From: Streptomyces fuscichromogenes
Lineage (GTDB): Bacteria; Actinomycetota; Actinomycetes; Streptomycetales; Streptomycetaceae
Assembly (NCBI RefSeq): GCF_014645815.1
Contig: NZ_BMML01000001.1
Coordinates: forward strand, 302,053 to 366,052
Direction of reading: 5' to 3'
DNA: 64,000 nt
Position numbers and translations under genes: made by a program. Of this stretch, positions 9,074-17,248 are shown one piece after another. Each line of letters starts with the position of its first letter. Within the stretch, counting starts at the first letter, position 1. Below the pieces are notes generated by a model. That model saw only the letters and a program-made list of their open reading frames with translations, did not search any database and was not told the DNA's origin.

Positions 9074-9126
9074 CCGGTTTGCAGTGGATTGCGTTCAGGG
9101 AGTACAGGGAGCACAGGGAGCCGCCC

Positions 9127-10104
9127 ATGCCGCCGCCCACACCCGAACTCGCCCCGGGCCCCGGCCGGTTCCACGAACCGCGCCGCGAGGACTGCCCCTG
9201 GTGCGGCTCCAGACGCCTGCGCACCCGCCTGCGCACGTCCGACCTCCTCCACCACCGGCCGGGCACGTTCACCGTCGACGAGTGCCGGGACTGCGCCCAC
9301 GCCTTCCAGAACCCCCGGCTCTCCCCGGAGGGCCTCGCCCGCTACCACCAGGACTTCTACGAGGGCCGCCTGGAGGACTACACCGCCCGCCTGGACCCCA
9401 CCCGCACCGGCCGCCGCCGGCACCGCGCCGCCGCCCGCCTGATGCTGGCGCTGCCGGAGCCGGAGAGCTGGCTGGACGTCGGCACCGGCCACGCCCACTT
9501 CCCGCGCCAGGCGAAGGAACTCTTCGCCTACACCTCCTTCGACGGCCTGGACCCGACCCTCCGGGTGGCGCGGGCCCGCGCCGAGGGCCATATCGAAGAG
9601 GCCCACTGCGGCTACCTCGCCGCCCCGGAGGTGCTGGCCCGGCTGCGTGCCCGCTACGACGTCGTCAGCATGCTCCACCATCTCGAACACACCCCCGACC
9701 CGCGCGCCGAACTCCGCGCAGCCCTCACGGCGCTGCGCCCCGGCGGCCATGTCCTGATCGACGTCCCGAACCCGCGCAGCGCCTTCGCCCGGCTCCTCGG
9801 CAAGTGGTGGATCCCGCACGGCCAGCCCCGCCACCTGCACCTGATGCCGCTGGACAACCTCCGGACGGAACTGGAGTCCCAGGGCTGCGAGATCCTCAGA
9901 ACCGACCGGAGGTCGCCCCACCTGCCGTACGACATCTCGGCGGCGGTCGGGCTGGTCCTGGGGCAGGTCCTGCCGAAGCGGTCGCTGCGCGTGGCTGCGC
10001 CGCTGGTGGCAGTGGTGGCCATGCTGGACTACGCGCTGGCCCCTTTGCTGCGCCGTACGCCTTTCTCGAACTCGTACCGGATCGTCGCGAGAAAGGGGCG
10101 GTGA
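9127..10104 (+). CDS. Class I SAM-dependent methyltransferase with N-terminal zinc ribbon
   Basis: A 325-aa protein. C23/C26 (CPWC) and C53/C56 (CRDC) form an apparent zinc ribbon, as in small-molecule methyltransferases of the C-methyltransferase/UbiG-like type. The SAM-binding loop is LDVGTGHAHF at about 117-126, and the later motif is LRPGGHVLIDVPNP. The C-terminus has a hydrophobic stretch (about 275-305) that may touch the membrane. The substrate is not recognised. Start ATG at 9127 follows three tandem GGGAG repeats. It is convergent with the cobU fusion gene and divergent from cobT, so its link to cobalamin is only positional. Confidence 0.8.
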   Translation: MPPPTPELAPGPGRFHEPRREDCPWCGSRRLRTRLRTSDLLHHRPGTFTVDECRDCAHAFQNPRLSPEGLARYHQDFYEGRLEDYTARLDPTRTGRRRHRAAARLMLALPEPESWLDVGTGHAHFPRQAKELFAYTSFDGLDPTLRVARARAEGHIEEAHCGYLAAPEVLARLRARYDVVSMLHHLEHTPDPRAELRAALTALRPGGHVLIDVPNPRSAFARLLGKWWIPHGQPRHLHLMPLDNLRTELESQGCEILRTDRRSPHLPYDISAAVGLVLGQVLPKRSLRVAAPLVAVVAMLDYALAPLLRRTPFSNSYRIVARKGR

Positions 10105-10135
10105 CGGCCGTGTTCCGACTGCGAGCCGGTGGGGG

Positions 10136-10260
10136 TTGATCGCGCAGTTCCCCGCGCCCCTGAAGGGGCGCTGCCCTCGCGTCAGCCACATAGCTGCGGG
10201 CAGGCGTGCCGCAGGGCGGCACGGGTGGGCGCAGCGGCACCCGGCAAGCGCCGGTAAGCG
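10136..10260 (-). repeat. Composite repeat: family A copy 3 plus extended GC-rich module
   Basis: The family A core (10139-10171) is followed by a second module with GCGGGCAGGCGTGCCGC and AGGGCGGCACGGGTGGGCGC. The same two-module order recurs at 54262-54400. It lies between two convergent genes. Confidence 0.75.
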
Positions 10261-10279
10261 TCCCCACCCCCGCCCCCCA

Positions 10280-11479
10280 CTACCTCAGCACCACCACCTG
10301 CCCCGCCACCACCAGCACCACCTGCTCGCACTCGCCCGCGAACGCCGCGTTCAGACGGCCCAGTTCGTCCCGGTAGCGGCGCCCCGAAGCCGTCGCGGGC
10401 ACGATTCCCGATCCCACCTCGTTGGAGACCGCGACCACCGTCCGCCGAGTCGCCCGTACCGCCTCCGTCAGCTCCCGCGCCCGCTCCCGCAGCGCCTTCT
10501 CGCCGCCCGCCGCCCACTCCGTGTCGTCCCACGCCCCCACCGCGTCCATCGCGTCCGTCAGCCACAGCGACAGACAGTCGATCAGCAACGGCGGCCCGTC
10601 CTGCGCCAGCAACGGCACCAGGTCGCACGTCTCCGTCGTACGCCAGGACCCCGGCCGCCGTTCCCGGTGCACGGCCACCCGCGCCGCCCACTCGGTGTCC
10701 CCGCCGCGGGTGCCGCCCGTCGCGACGTACAGGACGTCGGGGAAGGACTCCAGCCGCCGTTCGGCCTCCACGGACTTCCCGGACCGCGCCCCGCCCAGCA
10801 CCAGCGTCCGCCGGGGCACGTCGGGCACGTCCTCGTACACCCCCACCGTCAGCGTCGTCCCGTCCGGCACCGCCCGCGCCCCGGCCGCCGCCAGCCGCCG
10901 CCGCAACTCCGGGCCGGGCGGCACGTCATGCCCGAGATGGACGGCCACGACATCCGTGGCCGGCCCGACCGAGCCGACCGCCCGCAGCCGCGCCAGCGCG
11001 TCCGCCCGGCCGGCCACGTCGAGGAGCACCAGGTCGTACGAGTCCGCGCTGCCGTTCTCCAGACCGGCCGGTGCCCCGCCCGGCGGCAGGTACAGCAGCC
11101 GCTGCCCGTCGGGGCCGGTCACCGCGTACCCGGTGCCGCCCGCGTCCATCGCCACCGCCCGCACCCGATGCCCCGTCAGCAGCGCCAGCTCCCGCCCGTC
11201 CGGCACCCGAGCCGGCTGCGGCAGCCCGGCCGGCACCTCGACGGCGGGCCCGTCGTGCGGATGCGACAACAGCACCTGCCGTACGCCCCCGAGGGACCGC
11301 CCGGCGCGGGCCGCCGCGAACGCCGCGCCCGGCGTCAGGTCGAGCAGCAGCGTCCCGTCGACGAGCAGCGCGGTGGCCGCCCGTGCGTCCTCCCCGACGG
11401 CACACGCACAGGCCGCACAGGGACAGTCGGGGCGAGGCAGGCCCTCGGGAGCACCGGTACCGAGCAAAGTCACTTCCAC
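10280..11479 (-). CDS. cobU: Bifunctional-looking protein: degenerate metallo-beta-lactamase fold fused to CobU kinase/guanylyltransferase
   Basis: A 399-aa fusion. Residues about 222-399 are CobU: P-loop LGGARSGKS at about 227-235, the guanylation-region histidine in AVHRERRPGSW, and LIDCLSLWLTD. CobU phosphorylates adenosylcobinamide and converts it to the GDP form used by CobS. Residues 1-220 resemble a PhnP-like metallo-beta-lactamase domain (LLGTGAPEG, PDCPCAAC, LLVDGTLLLDLTPG), but the metal motif HxHxDH is reduced to SHPHDGP, so hydrolase activity is doubtful. GTG at 11479 is the first start in frame and sits at the natural beginning of the N-terminal domain. Confidence 0.88.
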   Translation of the reverse strand: MEVTLLGTGAPEGLPRPDCPCAACACAVGEDARAATALLVDGTLLLDLTPGAAFAAARAGRSLGGVRQVLLSHPHDGPAVEVPAGLPQPARVPDGRELALLTGHRVRAVAMDAGGTGYAVTGPDGQRLLYLPPGGAPAGLENGSADSYDLVLLDVAGRADALARLRAVGSVGPATDVVAVHLGHDVPPGPELRRRLAAAGARAVPDGTTLTVGVYEDVPDVPRRTLVLGGARSGKSVEAERRLESFPDVLYVATGGTRGGDTEWAARVAVHRERRPGSWRTTETCDLVPLLAQDGPPLLIDCLSLWLTDAMDAVGAWDDTEWAAGGEKALRERARELTEAVRATRRTVVAVSNEVGSGIVPATASGRRYRDELGRLNAAFAGECEQVVLVVAGQVVVLR

Positions 11480-11545
11480 GGACCGATTCTCACCCGTCCT
11501 GACGGTTCTCGCTCCAGCCGACGCCCCCCCCGCGACTCGCCCCGT

Positions 11546-11598
11546 CAGAGGCGCGGGGCCGTATCAATATGCGGCTCCGCCGCGTGGGCGCGGGCCCC
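11546..11598 (+). repeat. Dispersed intergenic repeat, family B, copy 1
   Basis: GAGGCGCGGGGCCGTAT followed by TATGCGGCTCCGCCGCG and a GGGCGCGGGCCCCC stem. The GCGGCTCCGCCGC core can fold on itself. A second copy lies at 27004-27060. The opening GGCGCGGGGCC resembles part of family A. Confidence 0.65.
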
Positions 11599-11682
11599 CA
11601 CCGGCCCGCACATGCCCCGCAACCAGCGGAGTTTTTCCCGGCGCCCTTATACGATGCACCGGTTGGATCAAAGGAGGCCTAC

Positions 11683-11895
11683 ATGGCGGCATGGACGTGG
11701 CGATTCGAGAAGGCCGACGGGACGGAGGTCCAGCCCGCGGTGGAGCCCGAGGAGTTCACCACCCAGGGCGACGCCGAGTCCTGGATCGGCGAGCAGTGGA
11801 AGGAACTGCTGGCCGGCGGCGCCGACCAGGTGCGGCTCTACGAGGACACCACCGAGATCTACGGCCCGATGAGCCTGCACGCCGCAGAGTCCTGA
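11683..11895 (+). CDS. Small conserved hypothetical protein
   Basis: A 70-aa acidic protein (AAWTWRFEKADGTEV, then DAESWIGEQWKELL and VRLYEDTTEIYGPMSL). It has no membrane segment or signal peptide; the alternation of strand and helix suggests a compact alpha/beta fold. ATG at 11683 has an excellent AAAGGAGG eight bases upstream, better than most genes in the window, which argues for high translation. A TATACGAT box lies at 11649-11656. Function is unknown. It stands alone between divergent cobU and the convergent HtrA-like gene. Confidence 0.8.
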   Translation: MAAWTWRFEKADGTEVQPAVEPEEFTTQGDAESWIGEQWKELLAGGADQVRLYEDTTEIYGPMSLHAAES

Positions 11896-11941
11896 AACGC
11901 GCCCGGTCCGGGGCGGCCCCACCCGGTCGCCCCGGACCGCG

Positions 11942-13021
11942 TCACTGCTCGCCCAGCGTCACATCCACCGTCCGGGCGATGTCGTCCCGGCTGTACGTCA
12001 CCGTCGTCCGCTGCCCCGGCCGGTCCGAGGCGAGCGACTCGGCCAGTGAGGTGATGGTGGTGATGTCGTCCGCACCCACCCTGGTGATGATGTCCCCGGG
12101 CCGGATGCCCGCCCGGTCGGCCGCGTCGCCCGGCTTCACGGACACCACGGCCACCCCGGCCGGCTGGTAGTTCACATCGACGACCGTGCGCCCGGTGATG
12201 CCGAGCGCGGCCCGCCCCGAGTCGGTGACCTTGCCCTGCTTGATGATCTGGCCGGCGACCGTCGTCACCATCGACGCCGGGATGGCGAACCCGATCCCCG
12301 GTGCCGCGCTGCCGCCGAGCGTGGGGTCGCTCGCGGCGAGCGTCGGGATGCCGATGACGCGGCCGTCCAGGTCGACCAGGGCGCCGCCGCTGTTGCCGGG
12401 GTTGATGGCCGCCGAGGTCTGCACCATGTTCGGGATGGTGGCGCCCGTACCGCCGCCCGCGGTGTTCTCGCTGACGGTCCGTCCGGTCGCCGACACGATC
12501 CCCTCGGTCACGCTGGACGACAGCCCGAGCGGCGATCCCATGGCCAGCGTGATCTGCCCGACCTGCACCTTCCCGGTGTCCCCGAAGCTCGCCGCCTTCA
12601 GCCCGTCCGGGACCCTGTCGAGCCTGATGACCGCCAGGTCCTGCTGCGGGTAGGAGTACACCAGCGTCGCGGTGAGCGGTTCCTCGGTGTTGGCGGTCGT
12701 CACCTTGAACGTCTTCTCGTTCCCCACGACGTGCGCATTGGTGACGATGTGTCCGTTGTCGTCGTAGACCACCCCCGACCCCAGGTCGCTGCTGGCCTGG
12801 ATCTGCACGACGGACGGCAGGACCTCCTTGATCACCTTCTGGTACTGGTTCTGCAGATCGGTCGCCGCCAGGGGAACGGTCCCCACCCGGGCGGTCCGGC
12901 CGGCCGAGGCGTCCACGGCCGTGTCGTGCCCGAAGGCGGAACACGCGGAGACCAGGGCGAGACAGCAGCAGCCCAGCGCGGCGGCCGTACGGCGGGTCCG
13001 GCGGGGAGGGGAAGCGTCCAT
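11942..13021 (-). CDS. HtrA/DegP-like trypsin-type serine protease with PDZ domain, predicted lipoprotein
   Basis: A 359-aa envelope protease. A basic start plus hydrophobic core ends in the lipobox LVSAC (about residue 27). The catalytic triad is visible: His in TNAHVV (about 95), Asp in QQDLAVI (about 128) and Ser in NPGNSGGAL (about 211). Residues about 260-345 form a PDZ domain (GVAVVSVKPGDAADRAGIRPGD). HtrA-type proteases degrade or sense misfolded exported proteins. ATG at 13021 was preferred to the earlier in-frame start at 13114 because it gives a normal signal peptide. The gene follows the methyltransferase gene on the same strand, 74 bases away. Confidence 0.88.
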   Translation of the reverse strand: MDASPPRRTRRTAAALGCCCLALVSACSAFGHDTAVDASAGRTARVGTVPLAATDLQNQYQKVIKEVLPSVVQIQASSDLGSGVVYDDNGHIVTNAHVVGNEKTFKVTTANTEEPLTATLVYSYPQQDLAVIRLDRVPDGLKAASFGDTGKVQVGQITLAMGSPLGLSSSVTEGIVSATGRTVSENTAGGGTGATIPNMVQTSAAINPGNSGGALVDLDGRVIGIPTLAASDPTLGGSAAPGIGFAIPASMVTTVAGQIIKQGKVTDSGRAALGITGRTVVDVNYQPAGVAVVSVKPGDAADRAGIRPGDIITRVGADDITTITSLAESLASDRPGQRTTVTYSRDDIARTVDVTLGEQ

Positions 13022-13095
13022 GCCCCGAGTCTCGCCGCGGCGGTGACGCTCCGGCTCGTACTGCTGGCCCGAACGAGGAGCGGCACCGGCTGAGG

Positions 13096-13884
13096 TCAGC
13101 CGCGGACCCCGCACAGGTGCAGCAGCGCCGCGACCGCCCGGTACGGATCCGTCCGCCCGGCCCGCTCCTCCGCCGCGAGCAGCGCCGCCAGGTCGTCCGG
13201 TGCCCCCGCGTCGTCCGCGGCCGTGTCCGTGAACACCCGTACGCCGTACCAGGACTGCAACGGCGCGCCGATGCCGGCGAGGGCGGCGGTGAGGGTGGTC
13301 AGCCGGTCGGCCCGGACGTCCAGACCCAGCCGGTTGCGGTAGGAGAAGGTGTCGAAGGCGTCGAGCGCGCCCGCCCAGTCGCCGCTCAGCCCCGGCCGCA
13401 TGGCCAGCGCGTCCGCGTTGCGCACCAGCAGCGACAGCAGCCCGCCCGGGGCCAGCATCCGGGCCAGCCCGGCGAGCAGCGCGTCCGGCTCCTCGACGTA
13501 CATCAGGACGCCGTGGCAGAGCACCACGTCGAAACTGCCCGGCAGGAAGTGGACGCCCGTGTCCTGCCCGTCCCCCTCGATGATCCGCACCCGGTCGCGG
13601 ATGCCCACCGGCTCACCGGCCAGGGCCTCCCGCGCGGCGGCGATCATCGTCGGCTCCCGCTCGACACCGGTCACCTGGTGACCGGTGCGGGCCAGCCGCA
13701 GCGCCTGCGTGCCCTGGCCCATCCCCACGTCGAGCACGCGCAGCCGCTGCCCGACCGGGAACCGCCCGGCTATCTGCTCGTCGAGCTGCCGGGCCACCAG
13801 CTCCTGCCTCACGACGTCACGCAGACCGCCCAGCTTGTTCAGCCACGCCTCGGCCGCATCCCCGGTGAAAGGCTCTGCGCTCAG
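13096..13884 (-). CDS. Class I SAM-dependent methyltransferase, probable CTG start
   Basis: A 262-aa methyltransferase. The SAM loop is VLDVGMGQGTQALRLA at about 48-63; the acidic motif II is VTGVEREP and the post-loop motif is FDVVLCHGVLMYVEEP. It resembles the family of CmoM/YcgJ-like tRNA or small-molecule methyltransferases; the substrate is not assigned. No ATG or GTG lies at the expected beginning. CTG at 13884 has GGAGAG five bases upstream and overlaps the stop of the upstream DUF3043 gene by four bases (CTGA), like the usual ATGA coupling. The CTG start is inference from spacing and domain limits. Confidence 0.8.
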   Translation of the reverse strand: MSAEPFTGDAAEAWLNKLGGLRDVVRQELVARQLDEQIAGRFPVGQRLRVLDVGMGQGTQALRLARTGHQVTGVEREPTMIAAAREALAGEPVGIRDRVRIIEGDGQDTGVHFLPGSFDVVLCHGVLMYVEEPDALLAGLARMLAPGGLLSLLVRNADALAMRPGLSGDWAGALDAFDTFSYRNRLGLDVRADRLTTLTAALAGIGAPLQSWYGVRVFTDTAADDAGAPDDLAALLAAEERAGRTDPYRAVAALLHLCGVRG

Positions 13885-14477
13885 GGCCGCTCTCCGCGCT
13901 TGACCTGCGGCTTGGGCAGCCGGAGCCGGCGCATCTGGAGGGAGCGCATCAGGGCGTAGGCGACCGCGCCCTTGCGGTTCTGGTCCGGGAAGCGCTCGGC
14001 GAGACGCCCCCGCAGCCGGATGCCGCTGACGACCGCGTCGAGCACGATCAGCACGATCACGACCAGCCACAGCAGCAGTGCGATGTTCTTGATCGCCGTG
14101 TTGTTGACCACGCTCATGACCAGGATGACCACGGCCAGCGGCAGGAAGAACTCCGCCACGTTGAAACGCGAGTCGACCCAGTCGCGGGCGAACCTGCGCA
14201 CCGGCCCCTTGTCACGGGCGGGCAGGTACCGCTCGTCGCCGGTGGCCAGCGCCTGGCGCTGCCGGTCCATGGCAGCGCGCCGGTCGTCGCGCTGACGCTT
14301 GGCGGCGTCCTTGCGCGTCGTCGGCGTACTGGCCACGCTGCGCCGCTGGGTCTGGGCCTCACTGCGCTTGGGCGTGGGCCTGCCCTTGGGGGCCTGTGGG
14401 TCACGGGTCTGCTTGGAGTCGGTCATGTCCGCCTTGTCGGCGGAGGCCTTCTCATCCTTGGCGCGGCTACGGAACAC
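13881..14477 (-). CDS. DUF3043 membrane protein
   Basis: A 198-aa conserved actinobacterial protein. The N-terminal 95 residues are highly charged (Lys, Arg, Gln, Thr-rich, soluble); two membrane helices follow at about 113-132 and 137-156; the C-terminus is basic (FPDQNRKGAVAYALMRSLQMRRLRLP). The family start VFRSRAKDEK fixes GTG at 14477; the longer open frame to 14555 lacks support. Function is unknown. It is translationally coupled to the following methyltransferase by a four-base overlap. The pspA gene diverges from it upstream. Confidence 0.85.
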   Translation of the reverse strand: MFRSRAKDEKASADKADMTDSKQTRDPQAPKGRPTPKRSEAQTQRRSVASTPTTRKDAAKRQRDDRRAAMDRQRQALATGDERYLPARDKGPVRRFARDWVDSRFNVAEFFLPLAVVILVMSVVNNTAIKNIALLLWLVVIVLIVLDAVVSGIRLRGRLAERFPDQNRKGAVAYALMRSLQMRRLRLPKPQVKRGERP

Positions 14478-14755
14478 AAAACCCAAGGGTACGGGGTGGT
14501 GGGGTGTGGGCCCTAGTCCTGCGGGGAACGATCCCGCAACGCCGGTCGTCTCCATGGGGGACAGAGGGGACGTTGCAGGCGCTTCGCTCAGGGGGACCCT
14601 CTCCTACCTGTGCCGGAGCGGAGCTTTCCGCAGTCGTCCTTGGGGATGAGCGCATCGGTCCCCGAACAGTGCGGTAATGGAGGCAGGGCCCGTACTGTGG
14701 GTCCTGTCGCAGGATCTGTGAGCTGGAGTCCGTCAGAAGGGGGCGCGCGAAGCCC

Positions 14756-15547
14756 ATGAGCGGTGTCATGAAGCGTATGGGGATGATCTTCCGCGCGAAG
14801 GCGAACAAGGCCCTGGACAGGGCCGAGGACCCGCGCGAGACCCTCGACTACTCGTACCAGAAGCAGCTTGAGCTGCTGCAGAAGGTCCGCCGCGGCGTCG
14901 CCGACGTGGCGACCAGCCGCAAGCGCCTCGAACTCCAGCTGAACCAGCTCCAGCAGCAGTCCGGCAAGCTGGAGGACCAGGGCCGCAAGGCGCTCGCCCT
15001 CGGCCGCGAGGACCTCGCCCGCGAGGCGCTCTCCCGGCGGGCCGCGCTCCAGCAGCAGGTGACCGACCTGGAGACGCAGCACGCCACCCTCCAGGGCGAG
15101 GAGGAGAAGCTCACCCTCGCGGCCCAGCGCCTCCAGGCCAAGGTGGACGCCTTCCGTACCAAGAAGGAGACCATCAAGGCCACCTACACCGCCGCCCAGG
15201 CCCAGACCCGGATCGGCGAGGCCTTCACCGGCATCTCCGAGGAGATGGGCGACGTCGGCCTCGCGATCCAGCGTGCCGAGGACAAGACGCAGCAGCTCCA
15301 GGCCCGCGCCGGCGCCATCGACGAGCTCCTCGCCTCCGGCGCCCTCGACGACCCGACCGGCACCGCCAAGGACGACATCGCCGCCGAGCTGGACCGCATC
15401 TCCGGTGGTACGGATGTGGAGCTGGAACTGCAGCGCATGAAGGCCGAGCTCGCCGGAGGTTCGCCCCAGCAGGCGATCGAGGGCGGCACCGGCCAGGGCC
15501 AGCAGTCGCAGCAGCCGCAGGACACCCCGCGCTTCGACAAGCAGTAG
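14756..15547 (+). CDS. pspA: Phage shock protein A (PspA/IM30/Vipp1 family)
   Basis: A 263-aa peripheral membrane protein that, in this ESCRT-III-like family, coats damaged inner membrane. The sequence is almost entirely helical coiled coil from residue 5 to 225 (MGMIFRAKANKALDRAEDP start, then many Gln/Lys/Glu heptads). The last 40 residues are Gly/Gln-rich. Streptomyces PspA is reported to protect against envelope stress. ATG at 14756 is used; a second ATG lies at 14768. pspAA follows 20 bases later, then a NarL-type two-component pair, suggesting one stress module. Confidence 0.95.
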   Translation: MSGVMKRMGMIFRAKANKALDRAEDPRETLDYSYQKQLELLQKVRRGVADVATSRKRLELQLNQLQQQSGKLEDQGRKALALGREDLAREALSRRAALQQQVTDLETQHATLQGEEEKLTLAAQRLQAKVDAFRTKKETIKATYTAAQAQTRIGEAFTGISEEMGDVGLAIQRAEDKTQQLQARAGAIDELLASGALDDPTGTAKDDIAAELDRISGGTDVELELQRMKAELAGGSPQQAIEGGTGQGQQSQQPQDTPRFDKQ

Positions 15548-15566
15548 CCGACGCCTGGAGGGCGAC

Positions 15567-15854
15567 ATGGCCGACATGGTCGTGAGGATCATGGGGGAGG
15601 GCCAGGTGAGGCTGGCCGACAGCCACCTCGCCGAACTGAACAAGCTGGACGACGAGCTCCTCGCGGAGACCGAGTCCGGCGACGAGGCAGCCTTCCGCCG
15701 CACCCTGGGCGCCCTCCTGGACACGGTCCGGGAACTGGGCGCCCCCCTCCCCGACGACGCCCTCGAACCCTCGGACCTGATCCTCCCGTCCCCGGACGCG
15801 ACCCTGGAGGAGGTCAGGGCACTGCTGAGGGACGACGGTCTGATTCCGGGCTGA
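15567..15854 (+). CDS. pspAA: PspA-associated protein PspAA
   Basis: A 95-aa acidic protein (MVVRIMGEGQVRLADSH, LNKLDDELLAETESGDE, PSDLILPSPDATLEEV). This small domain is typically found directly downstream of actinobacterial pspA, and is thought to act as a partner or adaptor of PspA. GGAGGG stands seven bases before ATG 15567. The 19-base gap to pspA supports co-transcription. There is no signal peptide or membrane helix, so it is cytosolic. Confidence 0.88.
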   Translation: MADMVVRIMGEGQVRLADSHLAELNKLDDELLAETESGDEAAFRRTLGALLDTVRELGAPLPDDALEPSDLILPSPDATLEEVRALLRDDGLIPG

Positions 15855-15979
15855 CGCGGTGTCCGGACCTGGGCTCTTCGGCTGACCGGGTCGGGTGGGC
15901 GGGTGGGAGACCCGGCGGTGCCCGCAGCGGGCCGAACCGACGGTTCCGGCCACCACGAAGCAGCCGTACTGTTCAGAAC

Positions 15980-17248
15980 GTGAGCCCCTTCGAAAGAGCC
16001 CGCTGCAGAGCCGGCGCCCATCCACTCGCCGTGGACGCGGTCATCGCCGCGGGCGCCCTCGTCTGCATGGTCGTGAGCTCTTTCGCCGCCCCGCACGGCG
16101 CACACGGCGTCGCCTGGGGCATCCGCGCCCCGGACCCGCTCAGCCTGGTCCTGATGACGCTCGCCGCCGCGGCCCTGGTCTTCCGCCGCCATGCCCCCAA
16201 GACGGTCCTGGCCGTCACCGGCGCCGCCTCCGTCGTGGAGTGCGTCACCGGCGACCCCCGCGCCCCCGTCGCGATGGCGGCGGTGATCGCCCTGTTCACC
16301 GTCGCCGCCACCACCGACCGCCGCACCACCCTGCGGGCCGGCCTGCTCACCATGACCGTGCTGACCACCGCCGCGATGGTGGCCGGCCCGCTGCCGTGGT
16401 ACGCCCAGGAGAACCTCGCGATCTTCGCCTGGACCGGCATCGGCGCCACCGCCGGGGACGCCGTCCGCAGCCGGCGCGCCGTCGTCCGGGCCATCCGCGA
16501 GCGTGCCGAGCGCGCCGAGCGGACCCGGGAGGAGGAGGCCCGCCGCCGGGTCGCCGAGGAGCGGCTGCGCATCGCCCGTGACCTGCACGACGTCGTCGCC
16601 CACCACATCGCCCTGGTCAACGTGCAGGCCGGGGTCGCCGCACATGTCATGGACAAGCGGCCCGACCAGGCCAAGGAGGCCCTCGCCCACGTGCGCGAGG
16701 CCAGCCGCTCCGCGCTGAACGAACTGCGCGCCACCGTCGGCCTGCTCCGCCAGTCCGGCGACCCGGAGGCGCCGACCGAGCCCGCCCCCGGCCTCCACCT
16801 GCTGGAGGAGCTCGCCGACACCTTCCGCAACGCAGGCCTCCAGGTCGAGGTCGCCCGCGCCGACCAGGGCACCACCCCGCCCGCCGCCGTCGACCTGGCC
16901 GCCTACCGGATCATCCAGGAGGCCCTGACCAACGTGCAGAAGCACGCCGGACCCGACGCCAAGGCCGAGGTCAGCGTCGTACGCGTCGGACCGCACATCG
17001 AGGTCACCGTCCTCGACAACGGCTCCGGCGAGGACACCGCCCCCGAGGCGGGCGGCGGCCACGGCCTGCTCGGCATGCGTGAGCGCGTCACCGCCCTGCG
17101 CGGCACCCTCACCACCGGCCCCCGCTACGGGGGCGGCTTCCGCGTCCATGCGATCCTGCCGGTCAAGACCGACACCGACGACCGTACGAGTGACCGCACG
17201 CACGGCCGTGCCAAGGACCGTACGGCCGCCCTGGGAGATTCCGTATGA
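15980..17248 (+). CDS. Sensor histidine kinase (NarL/LiaS type, HisKA_3)
   Basis: A 422-aa membrane sensor. Residues 15-165 contain five to six short hydrophobic segments with little extracellular loop, as in intramembrane-sensing kinases. The dimerisation domain has the phospho-acceptor in ARDLHDVVAHH (His about 201), and the ATPase domain ends with DNGSGEDTAPEAGGGHGLLGMRER. The signal is unknown. GTG at 15980 is used. The response regulator start overlaps the stop (ATGA at 17245-17248). Position after pspA-pspAA suggests envelope stress sensing, by analogy with Lia systems (inference). Confidence 0.93.
   Translation: MSPFERARCRAGAHPLAVDAVIAAGALVCMVVSSFAAPHGAHGVAWGIRAPDPLSLVLMTLAAAALVFRRHAPKTVLAVTGAASVVECVTGDPRAPVAMAAVIALFTVAATTDRRTTLRAGLLTMTVLTTAAMVAGPLPWYAQENLAIFAWTGIGATAGDAVRSRRAVVRAIRERAERAERTREEEARRRVAEERLRIARDLHDVVAHHIALVNVQAGVAAHVMDKRPDQAKEALAHVREASRSALNELRATVGLLRQSGDPEAPTEPAPGLHLLEELADTFRNAGLQVEVARADQGTTPPAAVDLAAYRIIQEALTNVQKHAGPDAKAEVSVVRVGPHIEVTVLDNGSGEDTAPEAGGGHGLLGMRERVTALRGTLTTGPRYGGGFRVHAILPVKTDTDDRTSDRTHGRAKDRTAALGDSV

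Noticed and set aside
7797..11545. Cobalamin riboswitch upstream of cobT or cobU
   Set aside because: No GCCACUG B12 box or the usual core was found upstream of cobS, cobT or cobU.
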